From NCBI GenBank assembly GCA_963854735.1, contig OY978104.1, forward strand, positions 62,001 through 126,000: a DNA stretch of 64,000 nucleotides, given 5' to 3'. The translations under genes were made by a program, and so were the position numbers. The DNA is from Marvania coccoides. Its lineage: Eukaryota; Chlorophyta; Trebouxiophyceae; Chlorellales; Chlorellaceae. Positions 23,672 through 35,552 of the stretch are shown piece by piece; the first letter of the stretch is position 1, and each line of letters begins with the position of its first letter. A model generated the notes under the pieces. It was given only the letters and a program-made list of their open reading frames with translations. It ran no database searches and was not told the DNA's origin.

Positions 23672-24758
23672 ATGGCTCTTACTGCCGAAGAACGCAGGGC
23701 GGCTGCCGCAGCCCGTCGAGCCAAGGTGCTGGCCAAGGGTGAATCGAGAATGGCGCAGGTCACGGGCACCATCAAGGACGATCGCCCCTCAGGCACGCAT
23801 CATTTTGTTTCTTCACATCATATATACGCCCGTCAGCCCGCTGATCTTCTAAAACGTTTTCAATGATTTTGCAGTTGTTCTCACCGACAGCCAACCCTCT
23901 GATGCCACTCAAACTCGCTCCAAAGCTGCCGCTGCCGCCGCTGCGCCCACTACCTCGGCGTACGAGATTCACGGCGCCTCCCCCGAGCCTTCCATCTCAA
24001 CGAACGGCATCGCAGCAGCTCCTACTGTCGCTGTTTTGTCAAAAGGGGCGAGCGCCTCGGCTGCTACTGCTGGAGCATCCTCTGGCCCCCGAAAAGTCGG
24101 CGCAGGCACTGGAGGCGACGCAAAATGGTCGGGGTATGAAGCCGCTCGCAAGAGCGCGCCCAAACGCCCCCGCAGGCGCGCCTTAACTGCCGTGGAAAAG
24201 GCGGACGCTGTCGTTGCCTCTACTGCAGGCGTTCGGCTGCTGCTGGCGGTCGTGTACGGCCTCGTTTTGTTCTCGATGTCTGTTCTGTCGACAGTGCAGC
24301 CCCCCAGCAAGTGGGCAATGTCTCGGCAGGATTGGGCCTTGTCAAAAGAGTGGCAGAAACTGCAACAGCGGGGGTGGGCAGCACAGTGGCGCCCTTTCTC
24401 ATCTACGCTCTATAAAACTGCCACCATGCGGGCAGCGGTGCTGCTGGCATACCCACAGTGGGACGCAGCAGCGGCGCTGGCGCAGCAGCACCCTGTGGCG
24501 GCATTGGCCGTGGCAAATGCGTCGGTGTTGGCGGCAGCTTTTCTAGGGATGTGGGCGACTGGAGCGTGGGGTTCAGGAAGGCATGAGGCGCCTGCTATGG
24601 TGTGGCGTCTTCTGACGGGCATTGCTCCTGGGCTGGCTGCTAGTTTGGGGTATTTAGCAGCATGGCAGAGGGCGGTAGGTTCGATAATCGACAGCGCCGC
24701 TGCCATGGTGCTGACGCTGGCGTGCTGCCAGCTGGCGGGGCGGCTGACGCACGCTTGA
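23672..24758 (+). CDS. GET2/CAMLG-like ER membrane receptor for tail-anchored proteins
   Basis: GET2/CAMLG with GET1 receives tail-anchored proteins from the GET3 ATPase at the ER. Exons are 23672-23792 and 23875-24758, giving 334 residues. The N-terminus has an arginine cluster and then a short motif (RRAKVLAKGESRMAQVTG) that fits the GET3-binding pattern of GET2 proteins: basic cluster, Gly-Ser, Arg-hydrophobic, Ile/Val-Thr-Gly. A long Ala/Ser linker leads to a C-terminal membrane part with hydrophobic segments near residues 185-205, 255-280, 290-312 and 315-332. The join needs a GC donor at 23793 (CAG|GCACGC) in phase 1; no GT donor nearby keeps both the motif and the frame. Assignment rests on the motif and topology, since GET2 proteins are very divergent. 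Confidence 0.6.
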
Positions 24759-25118
24759 CGCGAGGAATGCAACCATTTGTGTATTATTGTTATTTTTTTC
24801 GTGTGGGAAAGAATGACACAATTTTCAACATGGTACAGAAAAGGTTCAGAGAGGGGGACTGGACTCGCCAGAAAAGCAGCTTTATGCAAGTACAAAGCCA
24901 ACGTCAAAGTAGCAGTGGAAAGCGCCACTCGGGTGAACATCTCCTATCGATAGAAAACGGTTGGGACAGGAAAAGCAACGGCAGACAATATATAATTTAG
25001 AATATTCTATAGTATAGAGAAGAGAAAAGACAACGAAGAAAGTTGAAAGTATGATTACTGTTTAATTCATAAAAGTACACACTGGATTGTAAAATAAAAA
25101 CAGTCGGTTTCATGTTTA
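24759..25118. other. intergenic, convergent 3' ends
   Basis: 360 bases between converging stops, A-rich, no gene seen. Confidence 0.5.
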
Positions 25119-25823
25119 TCAAGGCTCCGCTGGTCGCCCCAGCAGCCGCTGCAACTCCCTCCTCCTCCGCTCCAGCTCCTCAAACTCGCTCTCCGCCTCC
25201 ACCATTCGGTCCTCTCTGCGCTGGCGCGCCCGCCGCAGCGCGCCCATGCACAGCAGCCCTCCCATCAGGTACAGAGCGGCGCACGTCGCCAGCGCTGCGC
25301 TCGCCACTGTTCGATACAGCTGCAGGCTCTTTTGAAAGTCCGTCATCTTTTCAGAGGGGTACGCTTCCCTGAAGGTGAGCGCAGCGAGGAAGATGTAGGC
25401 CATGCCGCGGGGCACCCACAGCTCCATGAGCGGGGCTGCCTTGAAGACCCACCGCCACTCGGTTTCTACTAAGAGGGCCAGCACCGACAGGGCGGTCCCG
25501 GCGCAGCGCACCAGCTGTCCAGAGATGAAGTAGGCGTCCTGTGACGGATAGCATTTAGAAAACAAAGAGGGTTGAAGGGTGAGGTGGCGGGGGAAACTAA
25601 ATTTGACGGTGAGAGGAGAGAGCAGAAACAGCAGGAGGAGAGAAATACCCACCTTTTTCGGCGCGTCTCCTCTTAAAAAGATGGCCATGGCGAAGGCTGC
25701 TCCGCAGAGAACGAGCACAAGTCCCGTGATAAAATTTAAAATGCGACAGAAGACGAGCACTGGGTCAGAAGGGATGACTGTCGGCACATTCCCCGGAGGC
25801 CGCTGATACCCTGGGTCGGCCAT
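25119..25823 (-). CDS. four-span membrane protein, COPI-associated/TVP15-like
   Basis: Exons are 25653-25823 and 25119-25538, phase 0 GT-AG intron, giving 196 residues. The ATG of MADPGYQRPPGN is the first in the frame. Four hydrophobic segments lie near residues 22-48, 63-83, 96-114 and 129-151, followed by a charged coiled-coil tail (ESEFEELERRRRELQ). The blocks CRILNFITGLVLVLCG and WVPRGMAYIFLAALTF follow the pattern of the COPI-associated (COPI_assoc/TVP15) family of small Golgi proteins. That family assignment is from pattern memory only; a generic membrane protein is the alternative. Confidence 0.6.
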   Translation of the reverse strand: MADPGYQRPPGNVPTVIPSDPVLVFCRILNFITGLVLVLCGAAFAMAIFLRGDAPKKVGISLLLLFLLSPLTVKFSFPRHLTLQPSLFSKCYPSQDAYFISGQLVRCAGTALSVLALLVETEWRWVFKAAPLMELWVPRGMAYIFLAALTFREAYPSEKMTDFQKSLQLYRTVASAALATCAALYLMGGLLCMGALRRARQRREDRMVEAESEFEELERRRRELQRLLGRPAEP

Positions 25824-26211
25824 TGGGAGAACGGATCCTCGCGAAGTGAGACCCTTCAAAGATTTAAATGAAACAATCTTGCAGAGTCTCGTTCGTTATA
25901 ACGCAGTAAGCTGGGGTGGCTTCAAGCTGTTTATGGGTATATTTTGTTTTTTTTAAGCACGCAATAGCCCGTAGACCAGCCTGGCAGTCTATTAGGCTCT
26001 TTTTCCACTCAAGTACACATTTTTTTCTCAATGTGTACATCGTTCGTCGAAACTGCACTGGACGCCATTAATTCATTTTAAATTTGAAATAAAATACTAT
26101 TTGACTTGTCATCGCCGCGCCGCCGCTGCCTGCAAGCTCACTGCTAATATAAATCATCACATTTTGATACTTTATTTATTTATTTTTTGCTGAAACATAA
26201 AGGCAGCAACC
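25824..26211. promoter_or_regulatory. divergent promoter region, TVP15-like / SmE
   Basis: About 390 bases between outward-facing start codons. Very AT-rich immediately before SmE (T/A tracts around 26160-26195). No defined box recognised. Confidence 0.4.
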
Positions 26212-26715
26212 ATGGCGCCGAAAATTAAGAGGATTATGACCCAGCCGATTGTGAGTTTCAGTTTCCCTCGATGATCATAAATTCTAAAGCCAGACACGGC
26301 ACCATTTTACTTCATCGCTGTGCACGCCAAACGCATGTTAAACTCAAATCAAAGCCAGTTACTCCATGCATCACCTGTTTCCGCCACCTCCTCTACTCTC
26401 CCATTTTTTTCTTTCACCGCCGTTTTCTCTTTCACCCCTACGCATTCACTCCCGCTCATTCCCTTTCCCCCTTCTTCGCTATCGCAGAACCTGATTTTCA
26501 GGTTTCTCCAGAGTCGGCAAAAGATCCAGATATGGCTGTACGACCACAACGATATGCGAGTTGAGGGGCGGCTGGTAGGATTCGACGAGTACATGAACCT
26601 GGTGCTGGACGAGGCGGAGGAGGTGTCTGTGAAGAGAGCGACGCGCAAGCCGCTGGGACGCATCTTATTGAAGGGAGAGAACATCACGCTGATGACAGGG
26701 GCGCCAGCTAGCTAG
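26212..26715 (+). CDS. SNRPE: small nuclear ribonucleoprotein SmE
   Basis: One of the seven Sm proteins that form the ring on U1, U2, U4 and U5 snRNAs. Exons are 26212-26250 and 26488-26715, phase 0 GT-AG intron, giving 88 residues, the normal SmE length. The reading joins MTQPI to [19 protein letters not shown], followed by [16 protein letters not shown] (Sm1) and [13 protein letters not shown] (Sm2), which is specific to SmE. It lies head-to-head with the TVP15-like gene. Confidence 0.97.
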
Positions 26716-27061
26716 AAATGATGTGTGACCGACGGGAAAACAATAACTATGAAATGAACGAATGAAACATTGATTTGCTCTTGCTACGCCTGCGTTTTGC
26801 AGAAATTGTTTTGTGTTTAAGAGAGCGACTGTGAGCTAGCTAGACAAGCGAGGAGAGAGTCAAATTAATTGTGGTATCCTGATGTGGAAAACGAGCCATA
26901 GATGGCGTCATGCTGCTTTTGACATGATGTTTATAATACAAAGCGCCAGCGCCATGCTTTAACATATTTTTTAATGCTAGCAAGCTTCTTTCCATTAAAA
27001 CTACTAACAAAATGCGTCCCTGCGCCCTATTTTTTTGCATACCATTCACTCATTATTCGAT
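26716..27061. other. intergenic, convergent 3' ends
   Basis: About 350 bases between converging stops, AT-rich, no gene seen. Confidence 0.5.
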
Positions 27062-28768
27062 TCATTTTGCCGTCTTTTTTGCCCGCCAGCTCAACTCTTC
27101 TTCTTCCTCCCCCTCGTCGTCCCTATCAGAGTCCCCCGCCTGCTCCAGCATGGCCACGGTGTCCGCCACCTTTCTCTTCTTCGGAAGCTTCAGCTTGGCT
27201 ACTTCCACCTCCGGCTGCAAGCCCGCCAGCTCCAGCGCACTTGCCGGCTTCTCCGCCTCCGCCTTTCCCTTTCCGTCTTCCACAGCCGAAGCGAAATTCT
27301 CAGCGCTGGGTCCAAGCGCGGACTCCCCCTTCTGGGCCGCCTCACGAACCTCCCGCAGCCGCTCCAGCCTCACGCTGCAATTTAAACAAGGAAGATAAAA
27401 TAAAGAGCAAGAGTGCGAGCAGAGTAACCCTAGGGCATAGCGACATGAAAAGGGGATAATGGAGAGAGGGAAATTGGCAACAATGAATCGTATTAATTAA
27501 ATTTGACTCACAACTGCTCGAACTCTTCGCGAGCGCGGCGAGAGGCGTCCACGTCCTCTTCATCCTCCCCCTCCGCCGCGGCTGCCCCCTCTTCGACCGC
27601 GACCTCATCGCCGCCCTCACCCTCCACCTCTTTCATGAAATCTGCAAACTCTTGATCCATGCTGTTGGGCCCACCGCCACCGCCGCCTGCAGCCACGCTC
27701 TTCTTCGATTTCTTGCTGCTGGCCTGCAAGGAAACCTCGAAAAAGCCACGAGGGAGGGACCCGCCGCCTCCTCCTCCTCCTCCTCCTCCTCCTCCGCCGC
27801 CACCGCCAACAGGCGTGGGAGCGCTGCCTGCCGCCAGGAGGTTTACGTGCTCCCCCGTGCCCTCGATCGCTGCCGACTCCGCGCCGCCCTCCCACGCCGA
27901 CGCCGGCATCACGCTGAGCTGTGACGTTGCGAGGTCTGCGGGGTTGCTGGTGGCGCCGCCGCCGCCCCGAAAATCGAAATCTGCTCCGCCTGTGGACCCT
28001 TCTCCGCTCTTTGCCGCCTTGGGAGCGGGCCCAGCCCCCACCCCGCTGGTGCTGCCCTGCCCTTGGCCCACTGTGGCCGCGTCCATGCCTCCTCCAGCAG
28101 CTCCAGCTGGCGCTGCGTTGGAGCCGGCCAAAGAGGCGACGTTGTGGCCGGCGCCTGCCACCTCTGCAGGCCCCTGCACCTGCGCGATGGTGGTTTTGTT
28201 GACGGATTCGGTGGCGGCGGTGGCGGCGGTGACTGCGCCGTCGTGCAGCCGCGTGCCTTGCGAGTCTGCGTGGTAGGAAGCTTCGGCAAGAAGAGCACCG
28301 CCCGAAGGGCCGGCGCCGGCTGTAGCTGATTTTGGGGTGGGCTGGGAGTTGACGCCGCCGGTCATAGGCCGTGGGGGCGGAGGCGGCATGGATTTTGTGT
28401 CCTCATCTGGGCTGCTACGCAGCTTCTGCTGCGCGGGGGAAGGCCTGGCGACGGCAGCTTCGGCGGCAGCAGAAGCCGCTTTTTGTTCCTTCAGGGCGCG
28501 CAGCTGCTGTTTGGTCTGCACATTGGTATCAATCCGAGAAAATAGATGCTTAGTGAGCAGGATGTTCTAATGAATCGCCAAATAACCACACCGCCCCCAG
28601 CGTTGTTTTCAGCACCCAATATTTGCTGCCTCGAGCTCCCAGTTCTGTGGCAGGGCAGCAAAGTTGCAATGCACGATGTTGCTACCGCGTGTAAGAACTG
28701 TAGAGGTCGCTTACCGGCTTCGCGGCTCTATTTGCGCGAAATTTTGCCTTGAAATCGTCGTCCGCCAT
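27062..28768 (-). CDS. ZNF830/CCDC16-like splicing-associated protein lacking the zinc finger
   Basis: Exons are 28715-28768, 27512-28515 and 27062-27374, giving 456 residues. The start MADDDFKAKFRANRA is followed by TKQQLRALKEQKA. The middle is low-complexity (proline, alanine, a glycine run of about 17 from a GGN repeat at 27772-27810). The C-terminal third has, in order, LPRGFFE, MDQEFADFMKEV, a coiled-coil (EEFEQFVRLERLREVRE) and a terminal acidic stretch ending in LSWRAKK. This order matches ZNF830/CCDC16 (LPxGFF, MDxEWxxF, acidic tail, DWRxK). The N-terminal C2H2 finger of that family is absent from both exon and intron 1. Homology is therefore probable, not certain. Confidence 0.6.
27772..27810. 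repeat. CCT/GGA trinucleotide repeat encoding polyglycine
   Basis: About ten perfect CCT units (27772-27801 region) followed by CCG/CCA variants; on the coding strand it encodes glycine codons in the ZNF830-like gene. A likely site of length variation. Confidence 0.8.
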
Positions 28769-29022
28769 CGTGCGTATCAATTTCTGCTTGACGACCACAA
28801 ATGCAATTTTTAGAAATTTAATATTAAAGGGTGAGAGCTGGAGGTGGTGTCAGGCAAAAAGGCAGGTGCCACGTTTGGTCATGGCAATGCCCAAACGTAA
28901 ATTACTGAGCGCATCACCTCACATTTGCACTAGTTTAAATATGCATTGCTGAAATAAGCAATGGCGCGCTACATGCCAGCGCGTTTGCTATTTCCCTTTC
29001 TCCTAGATCAAGTCATCACAAT
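28769..29022. promoter_or_regulatory. divergent promoter region, ZNF830-like / ALG10
   Basis: 254 bases between outward-facing start codons hold both promoters. No defined box was recognised. Confidence 0.4.
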
Positions 29023-30531
29023 ATGAAGGCCAACCTCTTGATCGCCTGCGCTGTGGCCTCTTACGCTGCTGTATTTGCATTCTTCAACTATCATGTGCCC
29101 GAGGCATACATGGTGCGCTGCCCTGGCCATCTCCAACTCCCAAAATGTGAAAAGCTTTTCCAACTCACTGCCCTCTTTGCTCTCTCTTTTCAGGACGAAG
29201 TATTCCACGTTCCCCAGACCCAACGATACTGCCGCGGAGAATGGGCGCATTGGGACCCTAAAATCACCACTTTTCCCGGCCTGTATGCCATCGGAGCGGC
29301 GGCGGGGCGTGCCGCCACTGCCGTCTCCCCTCACCTTCCCCTCTGCTCTGTGCAGACGCTGCGTGCGGTGAATGCAGCGCTGGCACTCGCCTGCCTCCCC
29401 ATATTCTATTACCTGGCTGCTGCTTTAGACGCCAACCGCACCCCGCAGCAGCTCATACTGATGGTAAGGAGAAGCAAAGTTGAAAACAAAGTTCTGAAGA
29501 CATGCTTGATTTACGTATCAAATTGTGCTGTGCAGACTGCCACGTGTGCGCTATTTCCCCTCCACTTTTTCTACTCGTTCTTGTACTACACCGACGTTGC
29601 CTCCACGCTGTTTACCTTGGCAGCGTGGCTGGCAGCAACCAAGGGGCGGTTCCGTCTTTCAGCGCTCCTAGGCGCAGCAGCGGTGCTCATGCGGCAGACC
29701 AACGCCGTGTGGGTGGCTTTTATCGCCGCCAGAGCCGCACTGGAGGCGTGTTTGCCCCCCAAGAAAGGGCCAAAAGGCAGCAAAAACCAAGCAGCGTTCG
29801 TTTCTTCTTTGCTGGCTGTTTTGCGGCAGGCATGGGCGCTGCGTGGCCATCTTCTTGCTCAGTTGTGGCCGCTGGCGATTTTGATTGCGTCTTTTGCTGG
29901 TTTTGTAGTGATTAATGGCGGCATTGTGGTTGGGGACAAAGAAAATCATTCACCCGTACGACACCTGGCGCAACCGCTGTATTGTGCATTGTACTGCACT
30001 ATATGTATCGCCCCTGTCTTCTGGACACCTGCAAGAGTAATGCGCATCTCAAGAGCTGCCGGCAGGCGGCCAATAATGGCCTCAGCTGCTGTTCTTGCGG
30101 CATTCACGATGATAAGTGAAGGCACGTTAGTTCACCCTTTCCTTTTGGCTGATAACCGGCACTACACGTTTTATTTATGGCGGAGGGTCATTGATCGCAC
30201 CCCCTGGGCACGATATGCCCTCATTCTCGCCTACGTTTTCAGTTTGTTCAGCTTGGATGCTCGTTTGGCAGCGGCGGGTCGGCACGCCTTGGAGAGAGTG
30301 CTGCTGGCTGGCGCAGCCTGCGTGGTGCTTGTTCCCGCCCATCTAATCGAGTTTCGATACTTTACGATGCCCTTCTTCGCCACTCTTTTGCTCATGAAGG
30401 CGCCCACTGGCGGCGCCAGGCTGGCGACGACGGCGGCAGCGTTTGCCGCATGCAACGCGGCTACTCTGTACGTGTTTGCGGCGCGGCCGTTCCGGTGGGC
30501 TGATGGCTCGGTGGCGCGATTCATGTGGTGA
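29023..30531 (+). CDS. ALG10: dolichyl-P-Glc alpha-1,2-glucosyltransferase (ALG10/DIE2)
   Basis: Adds the last glucose to the lipid-linked oligosaccharide in the ER lumen before N-glycan transfer. Exons are 29023-29112, 29194-29463 and 29536-30531, giving 451 residues with many hydrophobic spans. The family signature DEVFHVPQTQRYC forms only after intron 1 is removed (PEAYM joined to DEVFH). Further family blocks are WDPKITTFPGLY, FPLHFFYSFLYYTDV and MRQTNAVW, and toward the end DNRHYTFYLWRR and EFRYFTMPF. Both introns (81 and 72 bases) are multiples of three without stop codons, so unspliced RNA would still be translatable. Confidence 0.93.
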   Translation: MKANLLIACAVASYAAVFAFFNYHVPEAYMVRCPGHLQLPKCEKLFQLTALFALSFQDEVFHVPQTQRYCRGEWAHWDPKITTFPGLYAIGAAAGRAATAVSPHLPLCSVQTLRAVNAALALACLPIFYYLAAALDANRTPQQLILMVRRSKVENKVLKTCLIYVSNCAVQTATCALFPLHFFYSFLYYTDVASTLFTLAAWLAATKGRFRLSALLGAAAVLMRQTNAVWVAFIAARAALEACLPPKKGPKGSKNQAAFVSSLLAVLRQAWALRGHLLAQLWPLAILIASFAGFVVINGGIVVGDKENHSPVRHLAQPLYCALYCTICIAPVFWTPARVMRISRAAGRRPIMASAAVLAAFTMISEGTLVHPFLLADNRHYTFYLWRRVIDRTPWARYALILAYVFSLFSLDARLAAAGRHALERVLLAGAACVVLVPAHLIEFRYFTMPFFATLLLMKAPTGGARLATTAAAFAACNAATLYVFAARPFRWADGSVARFMW

Positions 30532-30875
30532 TAATAATCGAGGCGGAGCATTGCATTTTTTTTGCTGTGCCTTGGGCGAAAAATGCTTTCTTAAGCCATC
30601 ATCTTCACTCTATCCGCGAGTTTTTGAAGCGCTCCGACCCAAAACCGCGGTGCAATATTTATCAAATTAATCCCTAAACCTTGAGCTACCGCTACGCAGC
30701 GTCGAAAGCCAGCTGGGGTCGTTCTCACCAAGGAAGCTCGTTAAATCAAGAGGGCGGTGCTTGAATTTTTGCTCGAGACCGCACACCTTTTTTATCAAAC
30801 GATTTTAAAACGTCTACAGTTCGTTCAACAGACCGACCTTTTGCCCAGCTCGGTCTCTCGCACGCATTTAATAAA
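30532..30875. other. intergenic, tandem genes
   Basis: About 340 bases between the ALG10 stop and the GGPP synthase start on the same strand. AT-rich, no gene seen; contains the GGPP synthase promoter. Confidence 0.45.
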
Positions 30876-32221
<1,346 letters not shown>

Positions 32222-32952
32222 ATGGCGTGAGGATGGATCAATGGGGAAGAGTTCGCGTGAAAAAGTGGCACGAAAAATGGAACACAAATCAATATTAGCG
32301 CGACAGAGGAACAAATATAACGCCCATCGCATGTTTTTTTTTTGTACTTCTCCTTTTCTCCTTTGAAATTTCTATCAGTCGGTTTTCATTTTTCTTTGCT
32401 TTGGGGGGAGGGCGGAGGACGGGCTGGCGTTCTTGTTCTTGCTTAGCTTTCTGTTGAGAATCGAGAAAGGAAAATTTGGGTTATTATAGTTTTGGAGTAG
32501 GGACTTGTTTGTTTTTTCATTTTGCCTGGGCAGCGGAGACTTTAAGTGACTGGAGACAAACGATTGAGCCTGTCTGGCACCCTGACTCCTCCCTTTTTTT
32601 CTATTTGCGCAGCTCTTCTTCTTCCCTTTTCTCTTGTACACATACCAACTATGCATTTTATTATACGCATGCAAACTCAATAAAATAATGAAAGTTCAAG
32701 CTCTAGTTCTCTTCATAGTTGGCTGCGAACGCTAGCAGGATAGCATTGGAACAGATCTTCTAACCTCCGCTCCTCAATCGGCATCTGCAACAAGACATTT
32801 TGTTGCTTGAGATATAGCCTCGCTACAGCCAAAACCTTTCAATTTGACTCCTATACTTGCTGCGGAGCCATATTCACCGCTGCATGTTTCACTAGAGGGT
32901 CTATACCAAGCTTGATTAGAGAAAGGTAGCTACAAACGCATGCAAAAGCTCG
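32222..32952. other. intergenic, convergent 3' ends
   Basis: About 730 bases between converging stops of GGPP synthase and glutamate receptor A. T-rich tracts near 32332-32365 and 32590-32640. No gene recognised. Confidence 0.5.
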
Positions 32953-35112
32953 CTAGAAGAATCGAAGAATCCTCTTTGCATCCATTCCAAAATCCTTGGA
33001 TGCATTCAGAGACAAGTCGCCCTCGTCGTATTCTTCGTCAATGACCTCCTCCTCGGTCTCCAGATCCGACGGAAGATCTTTCCACTGTTTGTTCCTGTGG
33101 AATCGCCATCGCCGAGTGTAGAAAGCGACCGCCCCGCCAACGAGGACTCCCAATAGCAGCACAAACCAGAGTCCGTATATACTTTTGAACGTCTGGCCGC
33201 TTTCTTCTCCTTCCAAGCACTGTGCATTCACGGCCGTAGGAACGTATAGGCCCTGCAGAAGAAAGAATTGGCGTTTATATATAGTAGTATTATTCAAGGT
33301 GAAGGGGGAAATTCGAACGAATCAACAAATTGATAACATTACAGTTACCTGAAGACGGCCCAGTTCATCATCATCTTGCAATTCGAGTACCGCTGTAGAA
33401 AATCGGTCCACAAAATCCAGCGGCACCGCGGAAGAAAAGGCAACGCCGTACGTGAAACTGCAGCAGAGCAGATGCAGGTCATTGTCACGTGGCGGTTGAA
33501 GAGAAAATGTTAGAAGGAAATACAAAAATTTAAATGAAGCCATATGAGTGTTGCAGTTTTCTTCTCCCGAGAGAAATGATTTATTTTCTTACGGCTCGAG
33601 GATTGAGACTCCGGGCAGCATGCCCACGGAGCAGCTGGTTCTGTTGGAAAGGAAGCCCCGGAGGACAGGCACATCGTAAAGGTACGCTTTGATGTCGCCA
33701 GCCTCCAATTGCCGGACCATTTCTTCAATCGCTTCATACCCTTCATCTTCCAACCCCTTGGTGATGATGCCGTAAGAACTCCGTAGCCTAGCAAATAAAG
33801 GAACGAAATTCATGTTTTTATTTCATGCCTCCCGCGTATTAAGTGGAAAACCACGACTGCTGCTACTTGAGAATTCCCTGAGCCGAACTTCTGCCGATCG
33901 ATCTTCCAGGGACACTCCTGCTACTTACCTCTCTTGATAAATCGAGGACGTCACCACAAGCTGTCCCCGCAAGTCCGCAAGAGACCGGACCTGGGTAGTT
34001 ACGCTCTTGATGGTCAAGTTTGCGGCCAAATTTGCCGTATATTGGTTAATCAGGACCAGGCTCATCAGCGCAAAGGTCAGCGACGCCACTTTTGCTCCCC
34101 AAGATGAAACCTCCAACGTTTCTAGGCCCAACAAGGTCCATGCGCTGGCAACGCTGGTCCTGTGAACGCCGGGCAGGATCTCAGACTGCTTGATCCGCCG
34201 CTTCAGCGACCCCCACTCCAGAAGGAAGATGATGACTGGGAAAATCGTGGCTATGACCACCACTGTGAGCCACAACTCCCAGCTGAACGGCTCCACCCAC
34301 CCCCACCCGTTTGAAGTGCTGAAATAGAACGGGATGAAAGGTGAAACGAGCATCAAATACCCTATGCAGAAATTTAATTACCATTGAATGAAAACAAGAA
34401 GAAGAAAACTGTCAATGAACTGCCGGTCGAAATTTTCTTCCTGCTTGGGAATTCCCAGAGCCAGCCGCCGCTCGATCTCCCATGGGCACTTCCTGCTCCT
34501 CACCTCACTTCCGTCTTGACCATGACACCAAGGCCAGAAAACAGGTAAGGGAACGAGAATTGGATGCCCGCTTCCTGTCGAGCTCTGGTGATGGTGAGGC
34601 CAGCGAGAGCCAACGGGCAGCTGCCGTTGACCACCTGGAGGCGCTCCACAAGCTCGGTAAACGGTATGCACTGCAAAAAACAATAATTGCGGCTTGAGTA
34701 AAGAGCTTGCAAGCGAAGAAAGAGGTGAAACGAGTTGCTTCCTACCTCAAAGAAGTATTTATCTTCCCACCCCCTTTTTGCTGCAATTACTCTAACCATC
34801 TCAACGTCGAAGCCAGTATATGTTTCTTGCGGCTCTGAAGCATTGCATTGCACCTGCGAAGTTATGATTTTGCCATAAAGGGAGTTTATGTATATGCTTG
34901 GCATTGGGGCGGTGGACGTAAAATGTCCACATTGAACTCACCATGCCAGGCATGGGGGCGATGCAGACGTTCACTGGTTTGCCTGGAGGAGGCCACACTT
35001 GTTCCGACGAGTCTGGCCCTGGCGCTGGGGCTGGCTGAGCCATAACCGTCGACGCCAAACACGCCAAAAAGAGGGCCGCCAACATAAAACAGGGTTGAGC
35101 ACCGAGCCGCAT
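32953..35112 (-). CDS. ionotropic glutamate receptor-like channel A (short, no amino-terminal domain)
   Basis: Seven exons: 34942-35112, 34746-34853, 34504-34670, 33929-34318, 33593-33787, 33349-33457 and 32953-33252; all GT-AG; 479 residues. A signal peptide (MRLGAQPCFMLAALFLACLA, cut near AQPAPAP) leads to ligand-binding half S1 (TYTGFDVEMVRVI, then LTITRARQEAGIQFSFPY with the Arg expected to hold the ligand carboxylate). Next come M1 (ELWLTVVVIATIFPVIIFLL), a pore loop (SAWTLLGLETLEVSSWGAKV), M3 ending in NQYTANLAANLT, which matches the SYTANLAAF gating motif, S2, and M4 (LWFVLLLGVLVGGAVAFY) with an acidic cytoplasmic tail. The large amino-terminal domain of animal and plant receptors is absent, as in bacterial GluR0. 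Ligand and ion selectivity cannot be read. Confidence 0.9.
33866..33928 (-). repeat. repeated intron block, copy 1 (receptor A intron 4)
   Basis: On the sense strand this block starts a few bases after the donor. It carries, in order, GTGTCCCTGGAAGATCGAT, CGGCAGAAGTTCGGCTC and GGGAATTCTCAAG. Over 50 bases it aligns without gaps to the copy at 37599-37646 with about nine differences counted by eye. Receptor B has no intron at this position. Confidence 0.75.
34444..34503 (-). repeat. repeated intron block, copy 2 (receptor A intron 3)
   Basis: On the sense strand, after the donor and AGCAGGAAG, it reads GTGCCCATGGGAGATCGAG, CGGCGGCTGGCTC and the perfect palindrome GGGAATTCCC followed by AAG. 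It has the same order of blocks as the other two copies with a four-base deletion in the middle. Receptor B has an intron at this site (36272-36380) but without the block. Confidence 0.75.
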
Positions 35113-35552
35113 GATTTCTAGCTTAACAAATTTTCAGTACCGCAGATAATTCAGCAGTTTTGTTATCGGGTTTTCATTTTTCTCGAGATTGAATTGTCAG
35201 CTGCCAAAAAAAGATTCCGCTCGGGGACTCTCACCTAGCGTACTAGACGTCGATGTACGATTAATGTACGACGATTCGAAAAGTGATAGATAGGCCACAA
35301 GAAGTTGCTGAGCGAGCACACTGTACCACCACGTTGGGGCCCGCGGCACTTCAAATCTAACTTATTTTTGCTAAATGCATAGCATACTTTTTCAAGCCTT
35401 TACTTGCATACACTAAAATTGGTGTCTTTCCGCTAGCCATAGACGCCGGAATTCGCAGCCAGTTTTGAATTTCAATTCCTTAATGAACCTCGCAATCTTT
35501 GGATAACAGCGCCTAAAACAAACCCGAAACCCCATCTCAACGAGCAGAAAAT
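35113..35552. promoter_or_regulatory. shared promoter region of the two glutamate-receptor genes
   Basis: 440 bases separate the start codons of the divergent paralogs. It contains a short repeated stretch near 35245-35275 (GTACGA / TGTACGA repeats) and is otherwise AT-rich. A bidirectional promoter is inferred from geometry only. Confidence 0.5.
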
